Assembly: GCF_001984195.1 (NCBI RefSeq)
Contig: NZ_MTQN01000011.1
Location: 1,240,001-1,304,000, forward strand
DNA length: 64,000 nucleotides
Origin: Kribbella sp. ALI-6-A
Lineage (GTDB): Bacteria; Actinomycetota; Actinomycetes; Propionibacteriales; Kribbellaceae
Direction: 5' to 3'
Shown: positions 17,791 through 29,700 of the stretch, piece by piece
Layout: each line of letters opens with the position of its first letter
Numbering within the stretch: position 1 is the first letter of the stretch
The notes under the pieces: model-generated
The model's database searches: none
What the model saw: only the letters and a program-made list of their open reading frames with translations
Told to the model about the DNA's origin: nothing
Program-made: the position numbers and the translations under genes

Positions 17791-20700
17791 TCAGGCCTGC
17801 AACCACTCCGGCTCGGGAAGACGACGCCGGTCGAGCTTGCCCGCGGCGTCCAGCGGCAGATCCTCGATCGGGATCAGATCCGCCGGCACCAGATAGATCG
17901 GCAGTTCCTTGGTGAGCTCCAGCATCAGCCGCGCCAGCACCGCCGGGTCCTCGTCCTCGAGTACGACGTACCCGATCAGGCAGGTGTCGCCGGCCGGATT
18001 CACGCACGCCACGACGACCGCGTCGATCACCCCGTCCAGGTCGGCGAGCACGTGCTCGGTCTCCCCCGGCTCGACCCGGTGGCCGCGGATCTTGACCTGG
18101 TCGTCGACCCGGCCGAGGTAGTCGAGGGTGCCGTCCGGCCGCCAGCGTCCGAGGTCGCGGGTCCGGTACAGCCGGCTGCCCGGTGTCGACGGATCGGCGA
18201 CGAACGCCGTCATCGTCTCGTCCGGCCGCCCGACGTACCCCTGGGCCACGGCCACGCCGCCGAGGTGGATCTCGCCGACCGCGCCGACGGGGACCGGCCG
18301 TAGCGCCTCGTCCAGCAAGCGAACGACGACCCCGTCGATCGGCCGCCCGATCGACGGCCGGTCGTCGGCCGGGTCGACCTGGTGGATCGTGGTGACGATC
18401 GACGCCTCGGTCGGCCCGTACTCGTTGAACAGCACGCAGTCGGGGTGCGCGGCGAGGAAGTCGCGGATCCCGTGCGTCAGCACCATCGCCTCGCCGCCGG
18501 CCACGATCTCCCGCAGCGCCGGCAGCTTCGGCATCTCCTCCATCGTCGCGAGCAGCGCGGTCAGCGGCGTGAACGTCATGAACAGCCGCTCGATGCCGTG
18601 CTCGGTCAGCGCCGCGACCACCGCGTCGGGATCGTACCGGTCGTCCTCGCCGATCAGCACCAGCGCGGCGCCGGACGCGAGCGCGGTGAACATCTCCTGT
18701 ACGTGCACGTCGAACCCGAACGACGTCCACTGCAGCGTGCGCAGCGACGACCGGGTCCGCAGGTAGTGCCGGATCAGGTTCACCGGGCCGCGGTGCGGGA
18801 CCGCGACGCCCTTAGGGTTGCCGGTCGAGCCCGACGTGTAGATGCAGTAGGCAACGTCGTCGGCCGCGGCGTTGACCGGCGGCGCCTGCCGGGCCCGGAC
18901 GTCGCCGTCCCCGGACGCGACCGGGACGAGCCGCAGCCCGAGCCGGTCCGCCAGCGCCGCGTCGTCACCGACCAGCGCGACCGCTCCGGCGTCCGCGGTC
19001 ATGAACGCCCAGCGCGACTCCGGCACACCAGGATCGAGCGGCAGGTACGCCGCGCCGGACTTCAGCACCGCCAGTACGCCGACCACCAGCTCGGCGCCCC
19101 GCGCGACTCGGACGGCGACCAGCTGACCGGGCTTCACGCCGAGGTCGACCAGCTGCCACGCGACGGCGTTCGCGCGCCGGTCGAGTTCGGCGTACGAGAT
19201 CTCGCGGTCGCTCTGGATGAGCGCGATCGCGTCCGGCGTACGGGCGACCTGCTGCTCGAACAACGTGTGCAGGCCGCTCAGCTCGCCGCTGACGACCGCG
19301 TTGCGACCGACCCGGCCAATTGGTCCGGTCTCCGGGGCCGCGCCTTCGAGCTCGCGCAGGGCGATGCGGTCGGACTCGATCGGCAGCATCAGGTCGGGCA
19401 GCGTCGTCGCCGGCTGGGCGACCGCGCGGCGCAGGACGGCCTCGAGGTAGTCGAGCAGGCGCTTGATCGTCGACTCGTCGAACAGGCCGGCGCGGTAGTC
19501 CGCCGTACAGGTGATGCCCTGGGCGTGATTGGCGAGGGTGAGCCGGAGGTCGAGGCCGACCGGCAGCTCGTCGGTGGTCGGTTCGAAGACGACGAGGACC
19601 TGGTAGAGCGGGTCCTGCTCGAGTACGGCGAGGTCGGCGCCGGCGTGGTCGAACGCGCCGGTGGTTGCCTCGCGCACCCGTTGCGCCAGCTCGCCGAGGT
19701 CGGGTTCGCCGGACAGGTCGATGCGCAACGGCAGCGGCGTCGGCTCCTGGCTGCGCAGCGCGGCGGCGCCGATGGTGATGTCGTCCTGTGCGGCGAACCG
19801 GCCCAGCACGGTGCCGACCGCGGCGAGCATCGTCATCAACGGGCTGACCCGTCGCTGGCGGCTGAACGCGAACACGGCCTCGCCGAGGCCTGCGTCCACC
19901 TCGTGCACGAGGACGGCGGTGCCGGCCGCTGCTTCGGGCCTTGCGCGGTCGGCCGGCAGGACCAGTGGCTGGGCGCCGCTGAGGGCGGCCTGCCAGTAGT
20001 CGACTGCTGCGCGCTGGCGGGCTCGTTCGGCCTCGGCTTGTTCGGGGTCTTGGGGCGTGGTGGTTCCGGTTGCCTCGTCCAGGACGGATGCGGCGCTTCC
20101 TGGCTCGGCTTGATCGAGATGAGTCAGCGGCGGGTTGGCCGGCGCGCCTGGTGCCGCGCCGGTTTGCGTCGGGTCAGAACCCGCGTGCTCGTCGGGCGCA
20201 TCGTTCTGCGCCGGGCCGCTCCTTGCGGGGCCGCCGCGGTTCGGTCCGCCGGGGTTCGGGCCGCCTCGGAGCGTGCCGCCCTGGTCGGGGCCGTCCTCGT
20301 CCGGGCCGGGTTCGTCCTGACCGCGCTGTTGCTGGGCCGGCGGGGCCGGTACCTCGCCCAGCAGCGCCAACTGCTCGTGCATCAGCTTTGTGACGCCCTC
20401 GACCAACTGACTCGCGACCCGCAACTGCTGCGACATCAACGCGGCCATGCCCGAGCCCGGCAGATCGGCCTCGCTGGTGGCGGCCGCCGCGGCGTCGACC
20501 TTCGCGGCCAGGTCGGCGAGCCCCGACCCGAGCACCGCCAGGGCCGTGCGCGAGCTCGGCTGCTCCTTCTTCGGGTGCTCCGGCAGGACCTTGATCCGCG
20601 CCGGCTTCAGCGTGGTCTGCTTGCGCCTCGACGTGAACGCCGACGGCGGGGTCTTCGCCGCGACGGCCGAGGCCAGCTTGTGCGGCGTGATCAGGTCCTC

Positions 20701-23700
20701 GAACAACGCCTCGGCCTTGACCTCGACGTCGAACTTGCGCTGCACGGCGTCGACCACCCGCTGCATCAGGGCGGCATCCGCGCCGAGCTCGGCGAACGAG
20801 TGGTCCACCGTCACGTCGTACGGATCGAGGCCGAGCTGCTCGCTGGTCAGGTCGAGCACCAGATCCAGCGACTCGCGGTACCGCTCGGCGACCACCTCGG
20901 GGTCGGCGGCCGCGGCGTACCCGGACTCGTCGGCGCGCTGCTCGGTCGCCTCGGGCTCGCTCTGCGGAGCCTCGTTGCCCAAAGCAACGTTCTGGGCAGA
21001 CCCTGTCGCCTCCACGTCGACGTGCTCGTCGACCACGGCCGCCGTGTCCGGCACCACGACCCGGTCGACGTCGTCGGCCGGGATCGCGAACGGCGACTCC
21101 TCGGTCGTCTCGGGCTCGGGCTCGGTCTGCTCGGTCGCCTTCGGCCGGCTCGGCGGGTCCAGCGGGATCCGCTTGAGCGCACCGCTGGTCCGCTCGACCG
21201 GACGCAGGTCGTCGACCGGTTCCGTATCCTCCAGCCGCGCCGCCTTCGCGGCCGCCTCCGCCGAACGAGCGAACGCGTCGACCGGGTAGTGCACCCGCCG
21301 GAACGGGTACGTCGGCAGCGGCACGCGGCCACCGTCGGCGTACACCTTGGCCCAGTTGATCTCCGTGCCCTGCAGGTACAGCTCGGCCAGCCCGTTCATC
21401 GTCGCCAGCACCGGATCCTGGCCGAGCCGCTGGGCCGGGATCCACGTGCTGTTCGGCGCGATCCGCCGGCCGGCCGGCGACAGTACGGCGTCCGGGCCGA
21501 GCTCGAGGAACCGCCGGCACCCGGCCGCGGTCAACGCCTCGACCGCGTCGCCGAACTGCACCGGCTGCCGCAACTGCCCGACCAGGTAGTCCTCGTCGAG
21601 CTTCGTCCCGCTCTCCAGCAGATCACCCGACCACGACGACACCATCGGCGTCCGCAGCGGCCGGAGCTTGATCGTGGCAACGAACTCGGCGAAGTCGGAC
21701 AGGATCGGCTCCACCAGCGAGCTGTGGAACGCGCGATCGACGTCCAGCCGCTGCCAGGACACGTCCAACCGGTCCAGCTGTTCGGCCAGCTGCCCGACGA
21801 TCACCTCGGACCCGGCCAGTACGAACGACTGCGGACCATTGCCGGCAGCAACTTCCACGCCGGGCGTCTTGGCCAGTTCGCGGACCCGGTCCGCATCGGC
21901 GCGTACGGAAACCATTGCTCCCGGCACCGTTCCGCGCTGCATCAGCTGGCCGCGCTTCGCGGTGAGGCGAACGCCGTCAGCGGTCGACAACGCGCCGGCC
22001 ACGCACAGGGCGGCGTATTCACCGACGCTGTGCCCGACGACCAGCGCGGGCCGGACGCCGAACGACTCCCACAGTCGCGCCAGCGCCAGCTCGAACGCGA
22101 AGAGCGCCGGCTGTGCGGTCTCGGTCGGCCAGACGCCTTCGCTCCCGCTCGCGGGAGTGAGCAGGAGGTCGAGCAGGCTGCCGCCGAACTCCTCGGCGTA
22201 CACCTTGTCGCACTCGTCGAGCACCGAGCGGAACACCGGGAACCGGGCCGCGAGGCCGGCCGCCATTCCGCGTCGCGCGGCGCCTTGGCCGGTGAAGGCG
22301 TACCCGAGCGGACCTGGTCCGCCGCGCGGCACCTCCGCCGGGATCGCCGAGCCGAGGGCCTCCGCGAGTTCCTGCTCCGACGAGCCCGCGACCGCGATCC
22401 GGTGCCGGTGCGCCGGGCGACCGAGCGCCGCCGTACCGGCCAGGTCGATCAAGCGGTGGCCGGTGCCGATCTCGAGGTCGGCGCGGAACAGTTCGGCCAG
22501 CTCGCTCAGGCCGTGCGGGTCGGGCGCGGACAACGCCAGTACGACGGGTCCGTCGTCGCCGCGGCGGATCTGGCGCGGTGCCTCCTCGAGGATCACGTGC
22601 GCACTGGTGCCGCGGGCATCGAGTGCGCTGACGCCGGCGCGCAACGGCGTACCGGACTCCCAGGCGCGGACCTCGGTGCCGATCACGAACGGGCCGTTGG
22701 CCAGCGGGAGCGCGGGATTGGGCCGGGCGTAGTTGATCGTCGGCACGAGCGTGCGGTGCTGCAGCATCAGGATCGTCTTGATCAACCCGGCCATGCCTGC
22801 GGCGCTGGCGAGGTGGCCGATGTTCGGCTTGACCGAGCCGATCGTGCAGAAACCGACCTTGTCGGTGTGCTTGCGCAAAGCGTTGCTCAGGGCACGGAAC
22901 TCGGCCGCGTCGGCGTCCGCCGTACCGGACGCGCTGGCCTCGACGTAGCTGATCGACTCGGCCGGTACGCCGGACTTCTCCAGCGCCCGCTCGACCAGCT
23001 CGACTTGATCGCCTTCACTGACGGCCGAGCCGCGGATCACGGCGTACACGGTGTCGCCGTCGGCGATCGCCTGATCGAGCCGCTTCAGCAGCACGGCCGC
23101 GACCCCGTTGCCGCCGACGGTCCCGTCCGCGTCCGCGTCGAACGCCCGGATGTGCCCGGTCGGCGAGAGGATCGACTCCGGGCTGGCGTGGTAACCCGTT
23201 GCCTGCGGCACATGAACGGCGGCCGCGCCGGCGAGCGCCAGGTCGGCGTCCCCACTGCGCAGCGCCTGGCACGCCAGATGCACCGCGACCAACGACGAAG
23301 ACCAAGCAGCTTGTACGCCGATCGCGGGGCCGGTCAGCCCCAGCCGGTAGGCCACGCGGGTCGCGAGGTTCTCCCCCGGCTGCGCGCCTTGGGAGTACAG
23401 GTTCATTCCGGACCCGGCGAACACGCCGATCCGGCTGGATGATCCCGCGTGCCCGCCGTGCTCGAGCGCCTGCTGGCAAACCTCCAGGAACAGTCGCTGC
23501 GCCGGGTCGGTCAGCTCGGCCTCGCGCGCGCTCAGTCCGAAGAAGGCCGCGTCGAACGACTCCACGTCGTCGAGCGCACCACTTACCGCGACGAGTTCGT
23601 CGTCTCCGAATGCTTCGGCGTCGCCGACGCTGCGCAGTTCCTCCGGGGAGAACCGCCGCAGACTCTCGACGCCGTTGACGAGGTTGTCCCAGAACTGGTC

Positions 23701-26700
23701 GAGTCCTGTTGCCCCGGGCAACCGAGCCGCGAGACCGATCACGGCGATGGGCTCGGCTACTTGGCCGGATGCTGTTCCGCGGCCGGCGTGGGCTGCGCTC
23801 CTGGTGCCCTTGACTGCAGGTGCCGGCGCCAGCTCCATCACGGAGACGTCGGTTTGACGGGCTGGGTCTTCACCGACGTGACGTCGAGCCGTGGGCTCTG
23901 CCGGTGCCCCCGGCGTACCGGATTCGGCCGCCACGAACGCAGCCTCGTCGGGGCCGGCTGCTACCTCGGCATCCGGCTGCCCAGCCGGCGCGGTAGGCAG
24001 AGCAGCCGCAAGCGTCGGCGCCGCCACGAGCGGCGCGGTCACAGCCTCCGCGGTGTCCTTTGCGATGCCTGCGTCTTCCGCGGCGTTGGCCCCGTCCACC
24101 TCGTCGGCGGGCTCACCGTCCCCAGCGGACTCATCCACATCGGCAGACGCGACGTCATCTGCAAGCGACTCGTCCTCAGCCTCGGCAGCCACCGCTTCAT
24201 CAGCGTCACCCGCGGTGGATCGCGGCTCCTCGCCCGACGCAGCGTCCTCGCCTGCCCGCTCTTCGGTCAGATCACCAGCATCGCCCGAGACACTCGGCGT
24301 CTGCTCCGACACTGCCTCGCCAACCGTCGGCGACTCCGCTGTGCGCACGCCTTCATCGGTCGCCGCCAAGCTCTGCGCACTCTGCTGGACATCCCCCGCG
24401 GCCCGTCGAACGTCTTCCGCCGTCGCCGAAGCATCCGCGTCGGACGGAGTCCCGTCGATGCCCGTCTGATCTTCGTCAGCCGTCTCGACCTCGACCGGCG
24501 AATCCTCAGCTGCGGGCGCACTCTCGGCCACTGCCGACCGCGGGTCCTCGACATCCGGTGCGCCGGTACTCGAAGACGCCACAACGTCCGAGCCAGACAC
24601 GACCTCGCCGGCCGATGCGTCTCCAACCGTTGGGATCTGCTCATCGGCCGCCCGTACGCCGTCCGCTGTCTCTGGAACGTCGTCCGCAACTGCCTCGACC
24701 TCAACCGCCGGAACCTCGTCGCTCGCCGCAGACTCAGCGGCCCGCAACTTAGCCGATCGCACATCCTCCGCCTGCGGCGTATCCGCGCCCGCGGCCGGGA
24801 CGTCGTCCGCGGTCCGTGCGGCGAGATCGTCGCCAGCCGGGGCCTCATCCTCAGCTTGCGAGGCAACTTCACCGCCCGGCCTGTCGCCGTCCAGCGGCGC
24901 GACCACACCGCCGTCCGCCGAGCCATCTCCAACAACCTGCTGAGCAATCTCCGCATTCGGCGCGTCGCCGTCCACCATCGGCCGGACCGCATCACCGTCA
25001 GCCGGGACGTCATCGACACCCTGCTGGGCGACCTCAGAGTCCGGCCCGTCGGTATCCGCCTCCGACGCGACCACGTCGGCACTCGCCGGATCAACCACCG
25101 CAGCCTGCTGAGAATCCTCAGCGCTCGGCCGCGCATCGCCCACCGCCGGGTCAACGTCGGTGGCGACCGGCTCAAGGTCATCGGTGGCTGCTGCTTCGGC
25201 GGCGATCGGCCGGTCATCGTCGGCAGTCGGCTGAACGTCCTCCGCGTTCGGGGCAACGTCGGTCGCCCGCACCTCGGACTGTTGCCCGTCGTCCGGCTGC
25301 GATGTTTCTGCCGACGAGGCTTCGTCGGTGACAGCGGCCGCTTCGGTGGTTGCGGGCTCGGTAGACCGGTCGTCGGCGTGCGTCGAGGACTCGTCCGCGA
25401 GTTCGCGGTCGTCGGCCGAGGGTTCAACCGTCGGCACGTCGCCATCGCCCGACGACTCAACCACCGGTACGTCGGCACCTGCGGAGGGCTCGGTCGCCGT
25501 CACGTCGGCCGAGGACTCGGCAGCCAGCGAGTTGCCGTCCGCCGAAGACTCGGCAGTCGGTGCGTCAGCGTCCGCGTCCGCCGAGGACTCGGCCGTCAGT
25601 GCGTCCGCAGAACGTTCGGCCGGTGGTGCTTCGGTAGTTGCCGCAGGCACCGTCGGCTGCGAGGCGTCCGGCTGGGGTACATCGCCCGGCGACGGAGCAT
25701 CGGCGTTGAGCGGTACGTCGGCGTGCGCCGGCAATTCGGCGGATGAACGGTCCGCCGGGCGGACATCTGCAAGCGACGCGGCGTCAGACGGAAGGGAGTC
25801 CGCTTGCGACAGTTCGTCGTCCGTCGGCGGGACGGCGTCGATGGACTCGACCGCTTCGGCCGACGAGGTCTCCGACGACAGCACGTCGCGGGTCGACAGG
25901 ATCTGAGTCGGCTCGTCGTCCGCTTCCTGCACGTCGCCGCTGTCGGCGCGCTGACCGGCGGGAGACTCCAAAGACAGCACGTCACGAGCCGACAGAATCT
26001 GAGTCGGCTGCTCGTCATCCTCTTCCCGCGCGTCGCCGGTCGCGGCGTCGTTGTCGGCGAGCGGGGCAACGGCGTCGGAGCGCTGCTCGGTCGCCGACGA
26101 CTCCGCGGACAGAGTGTCGGCCGACATCGAGGGCTCTTCCGTCAGCACGTTGGCGGGCGACGCAGAGGTGTCGACCTCCGCCTCGTCCGCCGGTGCCCCT
26201 TCGGTGGAAAGCGCTGCCGCGGCGACCCGCGCGTCGTCCGCCACTGCCCCGTCGGCGGAAGGCGCCGACTCGGCGATCTGTACCTCGTCCGCCGGTGCCG
26301 TGTCGCTCGAAGACGCGGTTTCGGAGACCCGCGCGTCGTCCGTCACTGCCTCGTCGGTGGACGGCACCGACTCGGCGATCTGTACGTCGTCCGTCGGCGC
26401 CGTGTCGCTCGAAGACGCGGTTTCGGCGACCCGCGCGTCGTGCGCCGGCGCCGCGTCGGTGGAAGACGCCGGGTCGGAGATCTGCGCGTCAGCAGTCCGG
26501 GGGGCGTCGTCGGCTGTGGGGACGCGGTCGGAAACCAGTTCGCCGTCGGTCGTCAGCTGCTCGGCCGTCGATTCCTCAGCCCCGACCACTTCGGCGGGCG
26601 ACCCCGTCGTACGGGGCGTCGCGGACTGGGGCGCGGCAGCGGGGGCCGCCTCGGGCGAAAGGTCGGTGGACGCCTCGGCCGAGAGAGCTGCGTCCGGCGT

Positions 26701-29700
26701 CACCTCGGGCGCCCGGTGCTCAGCCGGGGCCTCGTCGGAAGGCACTTCCGCACCCGACACTGCCGCCGAACGCGCATCTGCGGGAGTTGCGTCACCGGCG
26801 AGCGAATCGGCCGGAGCCGCCTCGGGTGAGAGGTCCTCGGCGGACGCCTCTGCTGAGAAGTCGTCGGTGGACGCCTCGGGTGGGAGGGCCTCGTCCGGTG
26901 GTACTTCGGTCGCAAGGGCTTCGACCGAGGGCGCCTCGTCGGAGACCACGTCAGCACGCGACTCTGCGGACGACAGCGCGTCGGAGGGAGTTGCGTCGGA
27001 AGCGAGCGGGTCGGAGGGAGTCGCCTCGAGCAAGAGGTTATCGGTGGACGCCTCGGGCGACGCCGCCTCGGCCGCCGGGCTCTCGGATGGAGCCGCCTCG
27101 TCGGAAGCTTCGTCCGCACCCGACTCCGCGGCCGGCTGCGCATCGGCAGGAGATGCGTCGGACACGAGCGCATCGGCGGGCGCCGCCTCGGGCGACCGCG
27201 CGTCAGTGGGCGCGGCTTCGGGCGACAGCGCGTCGGTGCGGGCTGCCTCAGACAGAAGATTGTTCGGCGTCGGCGTCGGCGTCGGCGTCTCGGCGGCGGG
27301 CTCGTCTACGCCGGACTGCGGAAGCGCGCCGGCGGGGGTCGCGTCTGGCGAGAGCGCGTCGGCTTGGATTTCCTGGGAAGGGCGCGCGTCGGCTGAGGTC
27401 GACTCGGAGGACCGCGCGTCGGCTGGGATCGACTCGGACGACAGCGCGTCGGCTGGGGACTCGGAGGACTGTGCTTCGGCTGGGATCGACTCGGACGACA
27501 GCGCATCGGCTGGGATCGACTCGGACGACAACGCATCGGCTGGGACCGACTCGGACGACAGCGCGTCCACGGAGGACGACGCGGGCAAGTGTTGATCGAC
27601 GTCCGTCCCCGACGGCGACGCGTCGAGCTCGTCGGCTTGGACCTCCGACGTCGGCTCGGCAGGAGCAGCCTCCGGATCGCCCGCCAGTTCGTCGTACGAC
27701 GACTCCTGCGGCAGCTCGTCCATCGCGACCACCGGCGTCGGCTCGGCGGAAGACTGGGGCTCGTCCGCTTCCGCGTACGACGGCTCCCGGTTCGCCCCGA
27801 GCGTCGGGCGCTCAGGCGGCTTCGGGATCGAGTCCTTGATCTCGCGCCGCCACGCCAGCCGCACGACCGGGAGCTCCATCGTGCGCTCGGCCGGGTCCTC
27901 CTCGAACGTCGGCGGCGCGGTCGCGCTGTCGAGGGCGTCGGCGGCCGGAGCAGCCGGGCGGAGAGGGCGGGACTGGTCGAAGCTGTTCTCGATCCAGCGC
28001 TGCTTGAGCAGCGGGCGGAGGATCTTGCCGCCGGGTGTGGTCGGGAACTGGTGGCGCGGGACGGCGACCACCTGGGCGGCCAGGCCCAAACGGTCGAACA
28101 GCGCGCGGTTGATGGCCTCGTCGAGGTCGGGGCGGTTCTCCGGTACGGCGGCGTAGAAGATGACCAGGCGGTCGGTGCCGGTGGTGCTGTCGGCGACTCC
28201 GCAAGCCGCGATCAAGCCCTCGGGGGCGCCGGGGACGCTGCCCGCGACGGCCTCGATTTCGTGGGCGTAGTGGTTCTCGCCGTTCAGGACGATGCGTTCG
28301 CTGTCGCGGCCGGTGATGACGACCTGGCCGCCGGCGATGAACGCCTGGTCGCCGGTCGCCAGCCACTTGCGGGCCGGCCAGTTGCCGACCGGGAACGCGG
28401 CGCGGTCGGCCTCGGGGTTGCCGAGGTAGCCGGGGGTGACTCGGGCCGAGGCGACCTGGAGCTGGCCGATCCGGCCTTCGGGCAGGACGGCGCCGTTGGG
28501 GCCGACGATGCGGACCGTCGTACCGGGGGCGGGGGCTCCCACTGACACCAGGCTCAGTACGCCGGGGTCGTCGACGCGGGGCTTGCCGGGGCGGGCGACG
28601 GCCACCTTGCCGGACGCGGTGGCCTGGTCGACCCATTCGACGACGCCGGTCGGGGGGATCCGGACGCGGTGCACGTTCGGGGTGAGGCCCGGCCGGGCGA
28701 AGGTGATGCCGGTGACGGTCTCGGTCATGCCCCACGCGGCGACGAAGGTTTCCGGTACGACGCCGAAGCGGTTGGTCAGGCGCAGGAACTCGCTCATCAC
28801 CGGCACGGTGATCTGCTCGCCGCCGCTGACCAGGCTGCGCAGGGCGGACAGGTCCCAGTGGCGGTCGGGCTCGCCGGAGATCGCGGTGGTGACGAGCCGG
28901 TAGCCGAAGTTCGGCGACCAGGAGTGGTTGACCCGGTGCTGGTCCATCAGGTCGAGCCAGCGCAGCGGGTCGGACAGCACCCAGCCGGTGTTCACGTGAA
29001 TGTTGGTGCAGCCGGTGAACACGGGCAGCAGGTGGTAGAGCAGGAACGCGCCGCTCTGGTCGAGCGGGAGCCAGTTGAGCGTGACCTGGCCGGGGCGGAC
29101 CGGCAGCATGGCCGGCGTACCGGCGGCGAACTCGACCAGTCCGCGGTGGGTGAGCTGGGTGATCTTCGGCGTACCGGTGCTGCTGCCGGACGACATCATC
29201 AGTACGGCGACGTCGTCCGCGGCCGGGCGGTGGAAGTCGGACGTCGGCTCGTGGCCGGCCAGCGCGTCGGGGTCGAGGACCGGCAGGCCGAGGTCGTCGG
29301 GCAGGTCGCTGGGGCGGCCGATCAGCACGGTCCAGCCGAGCAGCTCGGTGACCTTGCGGAGGCGTTCGCGGCCTTCCTCGGAGCGGTCGCCGGCCGGGGA
29401 CGGGGAGATCAGCAGCGGGCGGATGCCGCCGAGGGTGCAGGCCCAGAACGCGGCGAAGAAGCCGACCGGTTCGGTGCAGTGCACGACGGCGGGGTCGCCG
29501 GCGCGGACGCCGTTGGCGCGCAGGCCGGCCAGGATCCGGGCGGCCAGCTCGAGCAGGGTCGGGAAGTCCAGGCGGGTCTCGCGGCCGTCCGGGCCGATCT
29601 CGACGACGCCGGCGGTGCCGAAGTCGCGGGCCGCGCGCAGCAGCGCGCTGGGCAGGTCGCGGGGATAGCCGGCCGGGATCATCAGGGCCGGTCCGGTGCT

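Noticed and set aside
23302..23304. The Trp codon in the ketosynthase as a plain sequencing error
   Set aside because: Neighbouring active-site positions and the catalytic His are changed as well, so one error would not restore a normal site. It still deserves read-level checking.
18382..23442. A 1,686-codon plus-strand open frame opposite the megasynthase
   Set aside because: It is Arg/Gln/Val-rich with no domain and mirrors the codon bias of the real gene; antisense frames of this kind are common at this GC content.
23449..27839. Long plus-strand and shifted frames across the acidic insert
   Set aside because: They arise because the GC-rich repetitive codons leave no stops in other frames; products are Arg/Pro/Ser-rich and featureless.
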